Assembly: GCA_033239525.1 (NCBI GenBank)
Contig: BSYO01000025.1
Coordinates: forward strand, 654,001 to 718,000
Reading direction: 5' to 3'
Origin: Nepenthes gracilis
Lineage: Eukaryota > Streptophyta > Magnoliopsida > Caryophyllales > Nepenthaceae
Length of the DNA stretch: 64,000 bases
Shown here: piece by piece, positions 1-9,518 of the stretch
Position numbering within the stretch: position 1 is the first letter of the stretch
How the letters are laid out: every line of letters begins with the position of its first letter
Position numbers and translations under genes: made by a program
The notes under the pieces: generated by a model
Databases searched by the model: none
The model's input: the letters and a program-made list of their open reading frames with translations, nothing else
What the model was told of the DNA's origin: nothing

Positions 1-89
1 CATAACGTTATGAAAATTGCCAGCTCCATGGCAATCTTCACCACTAACCTCCCACGGAGTTGAGAGCCCTCCGGGCACCTTAGCTATTC

Positions 90-480
90 GCACAATGGGG
101 ACTTGATATTTTCAACCCATTTTTCATTGCAACTGGCTAGCAAAAATTCATCATCACAGGCACAGACTACTTCACTAAATGGGTTGAAGCCACCTTGCTA
201 ACCAAGATCACCAAGCATAACGTAATGAAAATTGTCTGCTAGAGCATAGTAAGTAAATTTGGTGTTTCCGATGTCATTGTGACTGACAATGGAACCTAAT
301 TCGCGAGGAAGTGCTCCACATTTTGGTGGCGTACCCCTAAGAAAATGGACCGGTGGAAGTCACTAACCGGACGTTGTTGCACGGTTCAAAGACCAAGCTG
401 GAGGATGTAGGAGACTCTTAGGTCGCCGATACTGCCCTCTGTGCTTTGGTCATACTGGATAACTCCCAAGGAACCAACAC
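90..480 (+). pseudogene. Ty3/gypsy integrase core remnant
   Basis: Frame 1-type translation gives a WGLDI segment followed by DYFTKWVEA and then VTDNGT, which are the first and second catalytic-aspartate contexts of the retroviral-type integrase core (DDE fold). The expected glutamate region follows in a shifted frame. Stop codons fall just after WGLDI..ATG, after MKIVC and after DNGT, so the domain cannot be translated as one piece. A short stretch at 1-23 closely resembles 218-240, so the left edge may hold a small internal duplication. Function in an intact element would be insertion of the cDNA into host chromatin. Here it is a fossil. Confidence 0.8.
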
Positions 481-1093
481 GTGAGAGACCCTTCAGTCTC
501 TACTGGGATTGAGGCTATGATTCCAATCAAAATCAAATTTTTAAGTCTCAGGGTCGAGGCATTCAATCCACTAGGCAACTCCAAAAAGATCAGAAAACTT
601 AAACTTGTTAAAGGAAGCCCGCGACTCAGCCAAAATGTGCATAACCACCTACCAATAATGAATTGCTCGCTATTACAACAAAAAAGTAAAAGCGCGGCAA
701 TTTGAAATTAGAAACCTGATCTTACGAAGCATAGAGGCCACGGGCAAGACAACTAATCAGAACAAACTCTCCCCGAATCAGAAAGGTCCGTTCCTCGTCA
801 CAACCATTCTGTGGAATGGACCATACAAACTGCGAACCCAAAAGGATAAGTTGGTTCCATAGACATGAAACGCAGCCCAACTTAAAGCGCTACTTCCAAA
901 GAAAGCCTAGGTAGGTCATGTGTATGGTCATCAAACTGCCTATAATAAATGTTCATATATTGATAAAATATGTTCTCCCTTTTTTACATGTTGCTGTGCT
1001 TTTTCTCTTTTCCATATATATGCTTGTGTGCAGGTTGCATGAATACGAATAACCTAGACTATCCCTAAGTCAACCGGATCTTCATTCACTTGC

Positions 1094-1280
1094 AATTAAA
1101 CCTTGGTCCCACACCAAGCGGCTCGTAAGCGATCGAATTAAACCTTAATCCTATACCAAATGGCCGGTAAGTGGTCGAATTTAACCTTGGTCCCATACCA
1201 AGCGGCCTATAAGCGGTCAAATTAAACCTTAGTTTTATCCCAAGTGACCCATTTGCGGTTGAATATAAAACCTTAGGGGG
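1094..1280. repeat. 42-bp tandem repeat, about 4.4 copies
   Basis: The phrase aattaaacctt recurs at 1094, 1136, 1178 (one-base change) and 1220, and a diverged fifth start lies at 1262, giving an exact 42-bp period. Because 42 is a multiple of three, the minus strand reads as an open frame of degenerate 14-residue repeats with a YRPLG-like core (1086-1292). I regard that frame as a by-product of the array and not as a gene. The block lies between the integrase remnant and the antisense ORF of the gypsy element. Confidence 0.9.
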
Positions 1281-1479
1281 CTTAAACGGCACACGTGATA
1301 ACCTCCTCCGGTAGGAGATAGCACAGTCAGTCTACAATGGTTGATAAATCACAAGAGAATATGAGAGAGCAAACGCTCCAACAAAAGGCAAGATGCCTAG
1401 AATAATAACCTGGGCTCCGCTGCCTGATGCAAAAAGAACAATCCGTCCAATAAAGGATATGTTCATATGAAAAAGGTTT

Positions 1480-4400
1480 ATACAACGTCACTTTTATAAG
1501 GGGTTGTTATGACTAGTCCTGATACCTTCTTGAGGACAAAAGGTCCCTTGGAGAATGCAGCGTAGGCCTCCGGCCTTGACCGACCGAATAACCGACTAGC
1601 TCTGATCGGTGGGAGGCGCTGGCATTCCTTGAATCTAGAAAGCCAACCGGAAAATGGGGATCCTCCAGGAAATGATACACCGGTTATAGTCGATCCTAGC
1701 CTGAAATCGCTCATCTAGGGCAGGAGCCACCTCTTCAAAGTGAAACCTTGTCCTCAACTTGCCTTCGAGAGCCCCGATCCTCTCCATAGCATGAGTGTGG
1801 GAATCAGAAATCACTTGCAGCCTGGCTTTAGACTTTGTCAAGGCCTAGTTGAGATAGTTAGCTCTCGCCTGGCACTGCAGTGCCTCCCAAACCGCTGCAT
1901 TGACACGATGCTCAGTGTCTTCTGCCATGAGATTGGCCTGGGCCTGCACCATACAAGCAATCTCATCTCCCTATGAAGATAGGAACTCGTTTAACTCACA
2001 AGACCTCCTTATTGTCTAAAAAAGCGGAAAAAAAGAAATTAACAGTGGAAAATTGTAAGCGGTCAACTATGCAACTACGCAACTAAGTAAGCAAATCTGA
2101 TGAGAAGGGCCAGCAGGCCCCGGGATGGAGTAGCTCTCGAAACACCCTAAGGGTAGAAAGGTGGGAGGCATGGATGATTCCACTCCACATCCGCATCCAC
2201 ATTAGTAGAGTCCCTTTCGTTGATCTCAGACCATGTCCTCCCATCGCTACTCTCCTCATCAGAGGAGGATCCCGACGTAAGAGGAGGAGATGCTCTATCC
2301 CAAAGCCAAGCAAAGTGGAAATATCGATCATATTCTCCTCAACCATGAAGAAGGCAGAAAGACTATAGAGCAAAGTAATGAAGCAAATCGCAGGGGATGT
2401 CGTGATTTTATAGGCAAAATTTCTTGCCTAAAACGGCGTCACAACGGCGTTCAAAAAGTCACGTCATTTCTGTTCAAAGGCAACATGTGTCTTTACCCGA
2501 TTGAACCCGCCTGCAGTGCACAAGGACGAGCATCACATCTTTGAATAGCCAGACTACGACGGTCAAAGCTTTGTTACGACCAGCTAGTCCGCAAGTGCAG
2601 CAAGCCGGACGGCTGGCCGGTGCAAAAAGAAAAAAAGGAAAAAAGAGAGGAAAATTGGACAAAGGCGCAATGCTTGAAGCATTAATAAAACGAGCTTTTT
2701 ATTAATAAAATTTTATTTATAATTACAATACAGATGAGCAAAATACAAGGTCTAAGCTCTCCCCCGGCGTGGGAGTAGTCCACTAAGTCCTCATGAAACA
2801 CTGCCGCGCTGTTTAGTGGATCGAGAATGCCCACAGGGAAGTCAGACGATACCAGGGCCACAATCTACCTGTAGAGGTTGACTCCCTCCAAAATTCCAGA
2901 CTTCAGCGTGCACTCACCTCCTCTAGTTGTAAGCGAACTCACATCTCAGCCTCAAATGTGGGGACTCTCCCTTAAAATTTGCCAGCTTAACGCTCAGCCC
3001 TGGTAGCCCGAGCCTCCAAGCTCCCCAGCCCCTCTCTCAACTCAGCCAACTCGGTCTTGAGGGTTGTGTTTTTCTCTTGGAATCTTAGGGCCTGGGCGAC
3101 ACTCTCATCCCTATCTTTTTGGGCTTTAGTGGCAAGGGCATCGAGCAACATAGGAGCTCCGCCATCCGGAGAATTTCCTCCTCCTTTTCCACAATCATCT
3201 CATTCCGTTGGCGCAAGCCCTTCGAAATTGCACCAAAGATCCTCGAATCTTGCAATCCCAACAAAACAAGAACAAAGACAAGTCAATCCAAACCGGCAGA
3301 ATTAGGATAAAGAAGAAGCTCCTCTCAAGAGCTTACCGTTTACAACTTGAGCGTCTTCTTTTTCCTCATGGTCCCTGTGACCCCAAGCTCTATGACAGGA
3401 GTTCCTTTGATGTACCGACTAGAAGGCCGAGTAGGGCGGTTGTAGGGGCCACCTCTGGAGTAATCCTTTCTCCACCTGCAGCCCCAACTCCACCAAAAGA
3501 AACCTCCACTGAAGTAGCTTTGATGCCACCCGTGGCCTCCAGAAGTAGAGTAGCAGAGAGACTAACCTCACCAGTCTCCACCAACTCTACAGGTGGCTCA
3601 AAGGCTGGCTCCACCAGCCCTCCGACGTCAGGCACCAACTCCACCTGTGCCACCCAATCGCCTGGTAGCAATGGCGCAACAATGAGCTCCCTGGTGACAA
3701 CTCCCTTGATGACTCCTAAGTCTAAAGTGATAGCAAAGATCTCCACCCTAGAACGCTCCCCAACTCCAATCAATCATCCTGCCATACGGAATCTGGCTCA
3801 GTGGAGAACGAGAAGGAAGCTACAGCCAGCGCCGCCCTTTTCTTCCTAGGGCTGCCGGAAGAATCACCAATGGCGAGAGCCCCAGCCTTCCTTTTAGGCT
3901 GCGATGCAGTCGGTGGTGGAAACTTGAATTTTTGGACCAGTGAGGGAGGACCCCAGTGAGCTCTCCTAACCTCCTTCCAGTATACCAGGTGATCCCTCCT
4001 GAACTCAAAAAGGCGTTCCCTTAACAATTGTAGCAGTGGCTCCATAGCCTCCACCTTCTTTTTAGTGGGATTCCCGATAAAGTCTACGGGAACATTACCC
4101 CATTCCCTGAACAGGGGCCAACCATCAGAAGCTCACACGAAGAAGAATCGGTCTTTTCAGTTCTTGATCGACTCATAGATCGCTCCACGATGCGCAGCTC
4201 CCTGGAAGAAAGTAAAATCCAGTCCCTATTCTGAGTAAAGTGAAACATGACCCTTATAGCCTCCACTATCAGCAGCCACGAGTGGTGGCGGAGAAATATG
4301 CAAAACAAGCAAGAGATAACGATAGCATTCGCGTGAAGCCATACGATGGGAACGCAAAACTCTGTAAAAATACGGAGAAGCTCCTCTGGGACTGGGAGAC

Positions 4401-4560
4401 GAAGCCCACTTCATAAGTGAGCCTCGTGTGAGCCTCGTAGATAGCAATGTGGTCTACCGGAGGAGAGCAAGCCCTATTTAGCTCCCCAAGAATCGAGAAC
4501 ATTATATGGGATGAGATGTTGTATTGAATGTAGAGTTCTCTCGCTTCACCGAGAGAAATG
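1480..4560 (-). pseudogene. Antisense ORF of Tat-type gypsy element, Transposase_28-like
   Basis: On the minus strand, overlapping frames carry pieces of one protein. The N-terminal part (4503-4270) is followed, across frameshifts, by RDWILLSS (about 4232-4209) and then a RFFFV ... GWPLF-EWGNVP block (4163-4090). These are typical of the 'putative gypsy type transposon' (Transposase_28/plant transposon) family. A basic, proline-rich segment with PPTASQPKRKAG and RKKRAAL follows (4054-3770). Further downstream, Ala/Glu-rich helical stretches such as ALEGKLRTRFHFEEVAPALDE (about 1780-1720) suggest a coiled coil. At least four frame changes and several stops break it. The role of such antisense ORFs in Tat elements is unknown. 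Some of the middle (2000-3700) is too degraded to place. Confidence 0.65.
3208..3849 (+). other. 213-codon open frame on +, probably not a gene
   Basis: A Ser/Thr/Pro-rich open frame runs here opposite the low-complexity middle of the antisense ORF of the gypsy element. It has no recognisable domain, and the opposite strand over 3390-3773 is also open. Open frames on both strands of GC-richer, low-complexity sequence are expected without coding function. I keep it only because it is the longest uninterrupted + frame of the region. I would not assign a product. Confidence 0.15.
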
Positions 4561-4947
4561 ACTAAGGAAATTTCATTAATTGAAAGTGCTATGGAAGTAG
4601 AATAGAAAGGAAAGATGAAGACTTGAGATGTTCTGAAGAAGAAAAGGGCAAGGAAAGTTTGAATTGCCGTGTCGTTTTTATAAAGACCATGCTACTGAAG
4701 AAAAGTAGCACCTCGAAAAGGCATGAAAATCATAGCGGACATGTGTCGATTTCGAAGAGGGCGCAGTCAAGTCATATCCTCTGGCGAATTAATTATCGAG
4801 ATTACAATTGCCCTACGCGGCGACACATGGCAGAAGGCAACGGGTCACTCAGAGCGGCATGAGTCCCGAAACGGCTCTGCAACCCTTCAATTGCCCATCC
4901 GGCGGCATAACGGAACGATGCATCAAACTTAACCCGTTTCATTCTCC

Positions 4948-5251
4948 AAATTCTAACATTACGGTCAACGAATCCGGTCAAGTTCGCTCCCACTCTATTC
5001 TCCGGATTCAAGCTCTACAATCAACGAATCTGGTCAATATTTGCTTCTACTCCGTTCTTAGGATTCTAGTGCAATGGTCAATGAATCCGATCAACGTTCA
5101 CTCAAGTTCTCCGATTCAAGCATTACGATCAATGAATCCAATCAACTCTCACTTCCTATCCGTTCTCTAGATTTAGGCATTATGGTCAATAAATTCGGTC
5201 AACATTCACTTTTACTCCACTCATTAGATTCAAACGACACAGTCAACTGAT
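4948..5251. repeat. ~57-bp tandem repeats, about 5.5 copies, in gypsy 3' region
   Basis: Units built around gattcaagcattacggtcaa, then a gaatccggtcaac-type core and cttctactccgttctc, repeat with a 51-58 bp spacing and moderate divergence, ending at actgattcgg. The block lies between the antisense ORF and the 3' LTR. Hypervariable tandem repeats in exactly this position are described for Tat-lineage elements and have been proposed as seeds of satellite DNA. Confidence 0.85.
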
Positions 5252-5911
5252 TCGGAGTGAAAAATAAAAAATAGTGAAATATGCATGGCAACAAAAGACG
5301 GAGACAAAAACAATTGCAAATTTTCTCATTAACTTCCTCTTTATAAGTTACGTGGCCATCATTTGCCTATACATGACAGTACTATTAGGAAGATGAGGAG
5401 AGTTATGTGAGAGGTCCGCAACACTCAAAAATAGTTATCAATATTTGAATGTGGGAAGGCTCGAACCCATATCCAAATGCCGATAATTGCCACTCCCGTG
5501 AAAAGGGGTGACCAAAGCGGCATCCAGCACGAAAAGAGGCGACCAAAATAGTTCAAACTTCTCGACTCAACACGACAGCGCCAAAGAGCACGAACCACTT
5601 GAGCTCCAAACTAGTAGTTGGGGCAGCAAGCTTCCCAACAGATCGAGTTCTTGTGACATTACACTAGGCATCGTGAGAAGGCAATGCTGATGAATATTGA
5701 AAGCTTCCCAATTTATAGTACAAACAGAAGTATTAAATGCCAAAAGGTAACAGTGTTGGCAAATCTACGAAGAATCCAAAAGGAAGGAAAATCACACTAG
5801 GAATAGCAGAAAAGAGAATCTGAGACAAGCCTGATGAGACAACACAGCCGGTCACGTCCCATTGTGAACATGCTGGAGGTCGAAGACCTAGGCCATCGGC
5901 ATGGGGGCTAT

Positions 5912-6740
5912 TGATGGGGACGTTAGTAGTGAGTTGACCCAAAAGGGTTAAGTAGCCCAGAATAGATAACGGCCCATTTATCCATGGAACGGTTAACACT
6001 GCTCTTGGCCGGAAGAATGCAACAAGTAGGCCGGACGCGGCCCAAGATAAACGCGGTCCAGATGGAAATCAGCCCACACGCACTTTTTTAAACTTTAACG
6101 GTCGTTTGCCCTAATTCTCTACACCTCCAAGAAAGGCAATCTCATCTATAATGAAAATTTTCCATAATCAGAGTACATCCCAAAAGGAAGACTCACAAAT
6201 GAGTGCACGATTCTCAAATGACATCCTAACGGTCATTGCACGCGGCATCTCCATAGAAAGAAGTAAATCCTTCTTCCTAGCCGTTGCAGCTCAGAATGGC
6301 GCTCACGCCCATGCTGAAGAAGGCAACGATCTCTATTAAAGGCGAGCATCTCGGCTCGCCACCTAAGGAAGGCAGCGGATGCCCATAACTATAAAAAATC
6401 ATAGAAACCCACTCCATAGGCATGCTTCTTGCATACTCGAACTAACAGAAGCTCTCAAGCATTCCAACGCTCTCTCTCTTTATTACCAGTTCCCTATGAG
6501 CTCAGTACTTAGAAAAATAGCTTTTGTAGGCATCCACGACCAAAGCCACTCTCTCTACGAGTGCACCTCCACCATCATTCTCAAACCCCACGTCCGCACT
6601 CATCTTTGCATTGTCTACATTCACTTTCTTATTCTTAAAATGTTATTTATTGATTTGAGCGTTAAAGTGTTTTTCAAAGGATTAAATCACCATCGCCTGA
6701 CCTCTTATTTGAAGTTGTAGTGTGTAGGACCCTAAGCTCA
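5912..6740 (+). mobile_element. 3' LTR of the Tat-type gypsy element
   Basis: Starts TGATGGGG directly after the purine tract catgggggctat. A TATA element ctataaaaaa lies at 6389-6397, which would place the transcription start near 6420. The 3' end is not certain: no second LTR is in the window, and no obvious CA end with a flanking duplication stands out between 6715 and 6760. Confidence 0.6.
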
Positions 6741-7384
6741 AAAGACGATAACCAAAATCCGACATACTAGTTCAACTCGAATCTATTCGAATTTTGAATT
6801 TATGACATATTAAATATGTTTTAGAATATCTTAAATGATTGATTGTTCATACTAATATACACACGAAGAAATAAATTGGTAAATAGATGCTATATTTTTT
6901 TAAGGTATCCAAAATATATTTCAAGAAAGGGGAATATAATCTATAATACAAATTAAGTTAAACTGTGATGTCATGTGAAATGCTTCAAGTGAAAGTTTAG
7001 AGACCTTAACTTATATATTCAAAAGTTGAGAAAAAATATCAACTTTTAGGCTAATTTTAGCTTTATACCCGAAAAAAATACTACAAATAGAAATAATTTT
7101 ATATTAATTTATTTCAATAATAATTTTTTTTCTCATTGATAGAAATAGAATTTATGTTCCATATTTGGTTTCAATCAACCTTTTTATTGCCTACATAGAC
7201 ACATTTTAGATAATTTTATAGGCGTATTTAGTAATGATAGATTTATGTGACGCACGTACAATCATTGTCCAACATTTAAAAACTATTTTTTGCCAATTTT
7301 TATATTCTTAATTAATTTAACTTCTAACCACCTCATTATTTTTTTGCTATTATTTTATAATCCAACGCAATGGTGGCAGCGTTA
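6741..7384. other. AT-rich spacer, no feature seen
   Basis: AT-rich sequence without an open frame, a recognisable repeat or a promoter that I can support. It separates the gypsy LTR from the tRNA gene. Confidence 0.7.
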
Positions 7385-7470
7385 GGGGTGGTGGCGCAGT
7401 TGGCTAGCGCGTAGGTCTCATAGCTTTCTGAGTTATCCTGAGGTCGAGAGTTCGAGCCTCTCTCACCCCA
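7385..7470 (+). tRNA. tRNA-Met (CAT), elongator type, with 12-nt intron
   Basis: The acceptor GGGGTGG pairs with the 3' arm TCACCCC, leaving A as discriminator base (one G-T wobble at the inner pair). The D arm is GCGC..GCGC. The anticodon loop reads CTCATA with CAT at 7419-7421. The intron gctttctgagtt occupies 7423-7434, after the base following the anticodon, which is the canonical tRNA intron position. The T arm contains GAGAGTTCGAGCCTCTC. In plants, only tRNA-Tyr and elongator tRNA-Met genes carry introns, which agrees with this assignment over the initiator. The internal A box (TGGCGCAGTTGG) and B box (GAGTTCGAGCC) are present. Mature length without CCA is 74 nt. Confidence 0.96.
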
Positions 7471-7476
7471 ACAAGG

Positions 7477-7481
7477 TTTTT
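7477..7481 (+). terminator. RNA polymerase III terminator of tRNA-Met
   Basis: A run of five T residues begins 7 nt after the tRNA 3' end, the normal termination signal for polymerase III. Confidence 0.8.
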
Positions 7482-7499
7482 GATACATACAGCAATTTT

Positions 7500-8292
7500 G
7501 TCTCCTTCACCGTTTCTTTCTAATCTATCCAACGAGATGCGAGCAATCCAGGGAATGCGGGAAAACCAACTGCCAGGGAAACAATTAGCTCAAGTGGTGA
7601 TGACCCTCACCAGTTGATCACTGGATGAAAGGGCAGTAATTTTAATTGTCTGGGGCATCGTTATCCCTTCCGCGTACGCTAGTCAACTTTCCACGTTCAA
7701 CCCCATTTCTGGGGGTTTCCATCTTCCACTTTCTTCCTCGTCATATCCATCGAAGTTTCCTTGCGGAGTTGACGTTCCGGAGAGAGAACTAAAAAGAAGA
7801 AGCCGAAGCCGTATGTTCAAAATCGGTGAGCATCCGAGTCCGTGTTCTCTTCCGTTAATTGCCTCTGTTATATTTCGTACACGCTTCGTACTGTTCTGTG
7901 TTCCTCTGCTCGAGTACGGGATCTCCTTGGGGGGGTCATTACTTCTCCGCTTTTCAATTACTCTTCACCCATTTGAAGATTTCATTTGATTTTTGAAGCA
8001 ATTGATATGACTTCATCGATTACAGAGAATTTTGAGTGAAGTTGGTGCTCAAAACTATGCAGGCTGGATCTTTCGCTTCTGACTGCGTTCACAAGAGAAA
8101 GGGTAAGGTTTTTGCCTCTCAAACATCATATCTTTCGGCCATGGCGCTTTATTAAGAATTTATGGTGACTCTTGGGCTGTGTGACTCGAATATCTTGGCT
8201 TCTTCTGACATTCTGGAACAGTTTTACTTGGTGGATAGTCGAGAAACGCTTGAATTATATTGATTAGTTGAGTTTGCGCAGAAGTTCTTGAG
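7500..8292 (+). promoter_or_regulatory. Promoter, 5' UTR exons and introns of the HAIKU1-like gene
   Basis: The region just before the VQ gene changes from AT-rich to mixed composition. A probable first non-coding exon ends at aatcg|gtgag (donor at 7826). A second exon starts after ttacag at 8026 and runs to 8102, with donor gtaagg at 8103. A third begins after tttgcgcag at 8282 and carries the main start codon. The transcription start and TATA box are not clear. Exon 2 contains an ATG at 8057 that becomes in frame with the main coding sequence after splicing. Confidence 0.55.
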
Positions 8293-9210
8293 ATGGAGAG
8301 CAAGAATAGGGCTAATGAATTTTTGGCCGTGAACAAGCATAGCAAGAACATTAGAAAGTCTCCATTACACCAATCCGATTTTGTTAATAGTGGCAATAGT
8401 AATGCTTCTACGAGGCAGCAACCTCAATCCCAAGTTTACAACATTAGCAAGAATGATTTTAGGTGTATTGTTCAGCAACTGACAGGCTCATCTTCACAAG
8501 AACCTAAGCCTAGGCCACCCAATATTCCTCCCAAACCACCGAGTATGCGATTGCAAAAGAACAGACCGCCCCCATTAACACCTATTAATCGTCCTTCCAT
8601 TTCACCCATGATCCCAGCTGAAGCTCCTGTTCCACCTCCTTCACAGAACCTGGCTATGGCCCCAGCACAAGTTCCTTATGGAAATAACTTTGTTAGACCG
8701 CTCAACCATGCATCGAAAACTACTAATTCAGCTTGGACAAACCCGACATTGTCTCCTGTCTCGGCTTATATGCAACAACTTCAGAGCTGTATTAATGATG
8801 CTGGACATAGGCCGACCCATGATCAGCCACATTTGATGACACAAATACCTAGCCAAGCTCAATCTCAAGCTCAACGGCAACTGCAGCCACGAGTTCCAGG
8901 GCAAGTCCTAGCACAGCTGCCATTTTCTGGTCTGTTCCCAAATCCACCCATGCCAGCCTTGTCTTCTCGTAGTCCTGCCCTTCTTCCGTCGCCTATCTCT
9001 CCGATCCCTTTGCCTTCACCAAGTAGTTTCCTTAACCTTTTGTCTCCAACCCCTAGGTCTCCTTACCCTCTCCTTTCACCTGGGAATCAGTTTCCTCTGC
9101 CATTGAGCCCAAATTTCTCCTTTGCACTTACGTCTCAGCCTGGAATTTTTGGCCCAGGCCCTCTGTCTCCACTTTCTCCAGGAATTGCTTTTCCACTTTC
9201 ACCATCCTGA
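8293..9210 (+). CDS. IKU1: VQ-motif protein, HAIKU1/VQ14-like
   Basis: The 305-residue protein carries the VQ signature FRCIVQQLTG at residues 56-65, matching FxxxVQxLTG. It is preceded by a conserved N-terminal block (NKHSKNIRKSPLHQ, residues 14-27). The remainder is Pro/Ser/Gln-rich, with SPxxP and PPLTP-type repeats and a C-terminal run of LSP motifs (from about residue 225 to the end). This is the layout of Arabidopsis HAIKU1 (VQ14), a nuclear partner of WRKY10/MINI3 in endosperm growth and seed-size control. VQ proteins bind WRKY transcription factors through the VQ core. No internal intron interrupts the frame. The start chosen is the ATG followed by the conserved MES..NRAN block. An upstream ATG at 8057 could add 19 residues after splicing. 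The VQ call is strong; the precise orthology is inferred from overall similarity recalled, not computed. Confidence 0.88.
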   Translation: MESKNRANEFLAVNKHSKNIRKSPLHQSDFVNSGNSNASTRQQPQSQVYNISKNDFRCIVQQLTGSSSQEPKPRPPNIPPKPPSMRLQKNRPPPLTPINRPSISPMIPAEAPVPPPSQNLAMAPAQVPYGNNFVRPLNHASKTTNSAWTNPTLSPVSAYMQQLQSCINDAGHRPTHDQPHLMTQIPSQAQSQAQRQLQPRVPGQVLAQLPFSGLFPNPPMPALSSRSPALLPSPISPIPLPSPSSFLNLLSPTPRSPYPLLSPGNQFPLPLSPNFSFALTSQPGIFGPGPLSPLSPGIAFPLSPS

Positions 9211-9512
9211 TTTTTCCCCATCTCGAGTCCTAGATAGGGGATTCAAGTATTGAAGATTACTTGTGCAGTCTTTGGACCTCTAATGTAGGAAGTTTTCATC
9301 CATGGAAGATGTAATGGTAGATGTGCTAAAGGTTGCCTTGAAATTATGGTCCTCTCTTATGTTCATTTCACCTTCTTGGTGCGTCGCTTGGCTGCTGTTA
9401 ATTTTGTGGGATGAGGAAAGTGATTTAGTAGCGGCTGCAATCTGTTTATTTAGTGGGTCAAGTTCTGTTGTAAGGTGAGTCACCTCCAAAAGTGTAAATT
9501 TTCTTTTATTTC

Positions 9513-9518
9513 AATAAA
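9513..9518 (+). terminator. Candidate polyadenylation signal of the HAIKU1-like gene
   Basis: AATAAA within tcaataaaag, about 300 nt after the stop codon and followed by AT-rich spacer. Plant polyadenylation signals are loose, so this is a plausible site only. Confidence 0.45.

Larger units (their letters stand above)
1..6740 (+). mobile_element. Decayed Ty3/gypsy element, Tat-type, 3' half only
   Basis: The left part is cut by the window edge, so only integrase, the post-integrase region and the 3' LTR are present. The order seen is integrase remnant on +, a 42-bp tandem array, a long broken ORF on the opposite strand, a ~57-bp tandem array, a purine-rich tract (about 5896-5910) and an LTR that begins TGATGGGG near 5912. 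An antisense ORF between integrase and the 3' LTR, followed by variable tandem repeats, is a published hallmark of Tat-lineage plant gypsy elements, and the lineage call rests on that architecture. Stops and frameshifts in every domain make it non-autonomous. The right boundary is approximate, because the other LTR is not available to define it. Confidence 0.8.

Noticed and set aside
1086..1292. Minus-strand 14-residue repeat protein
   Set aside because: It is a direct consequence of the 42-bp tandem DNA repeat; no sign of start context or conservation.
3208..3849. Long + strand open frame considered as a host gene
   Set aside because: Low-complexity Ser/Thr/Pro composition, no domain, an open frame on the opposite strand too, and location inside the antisense-ORF region of a gypsy element.
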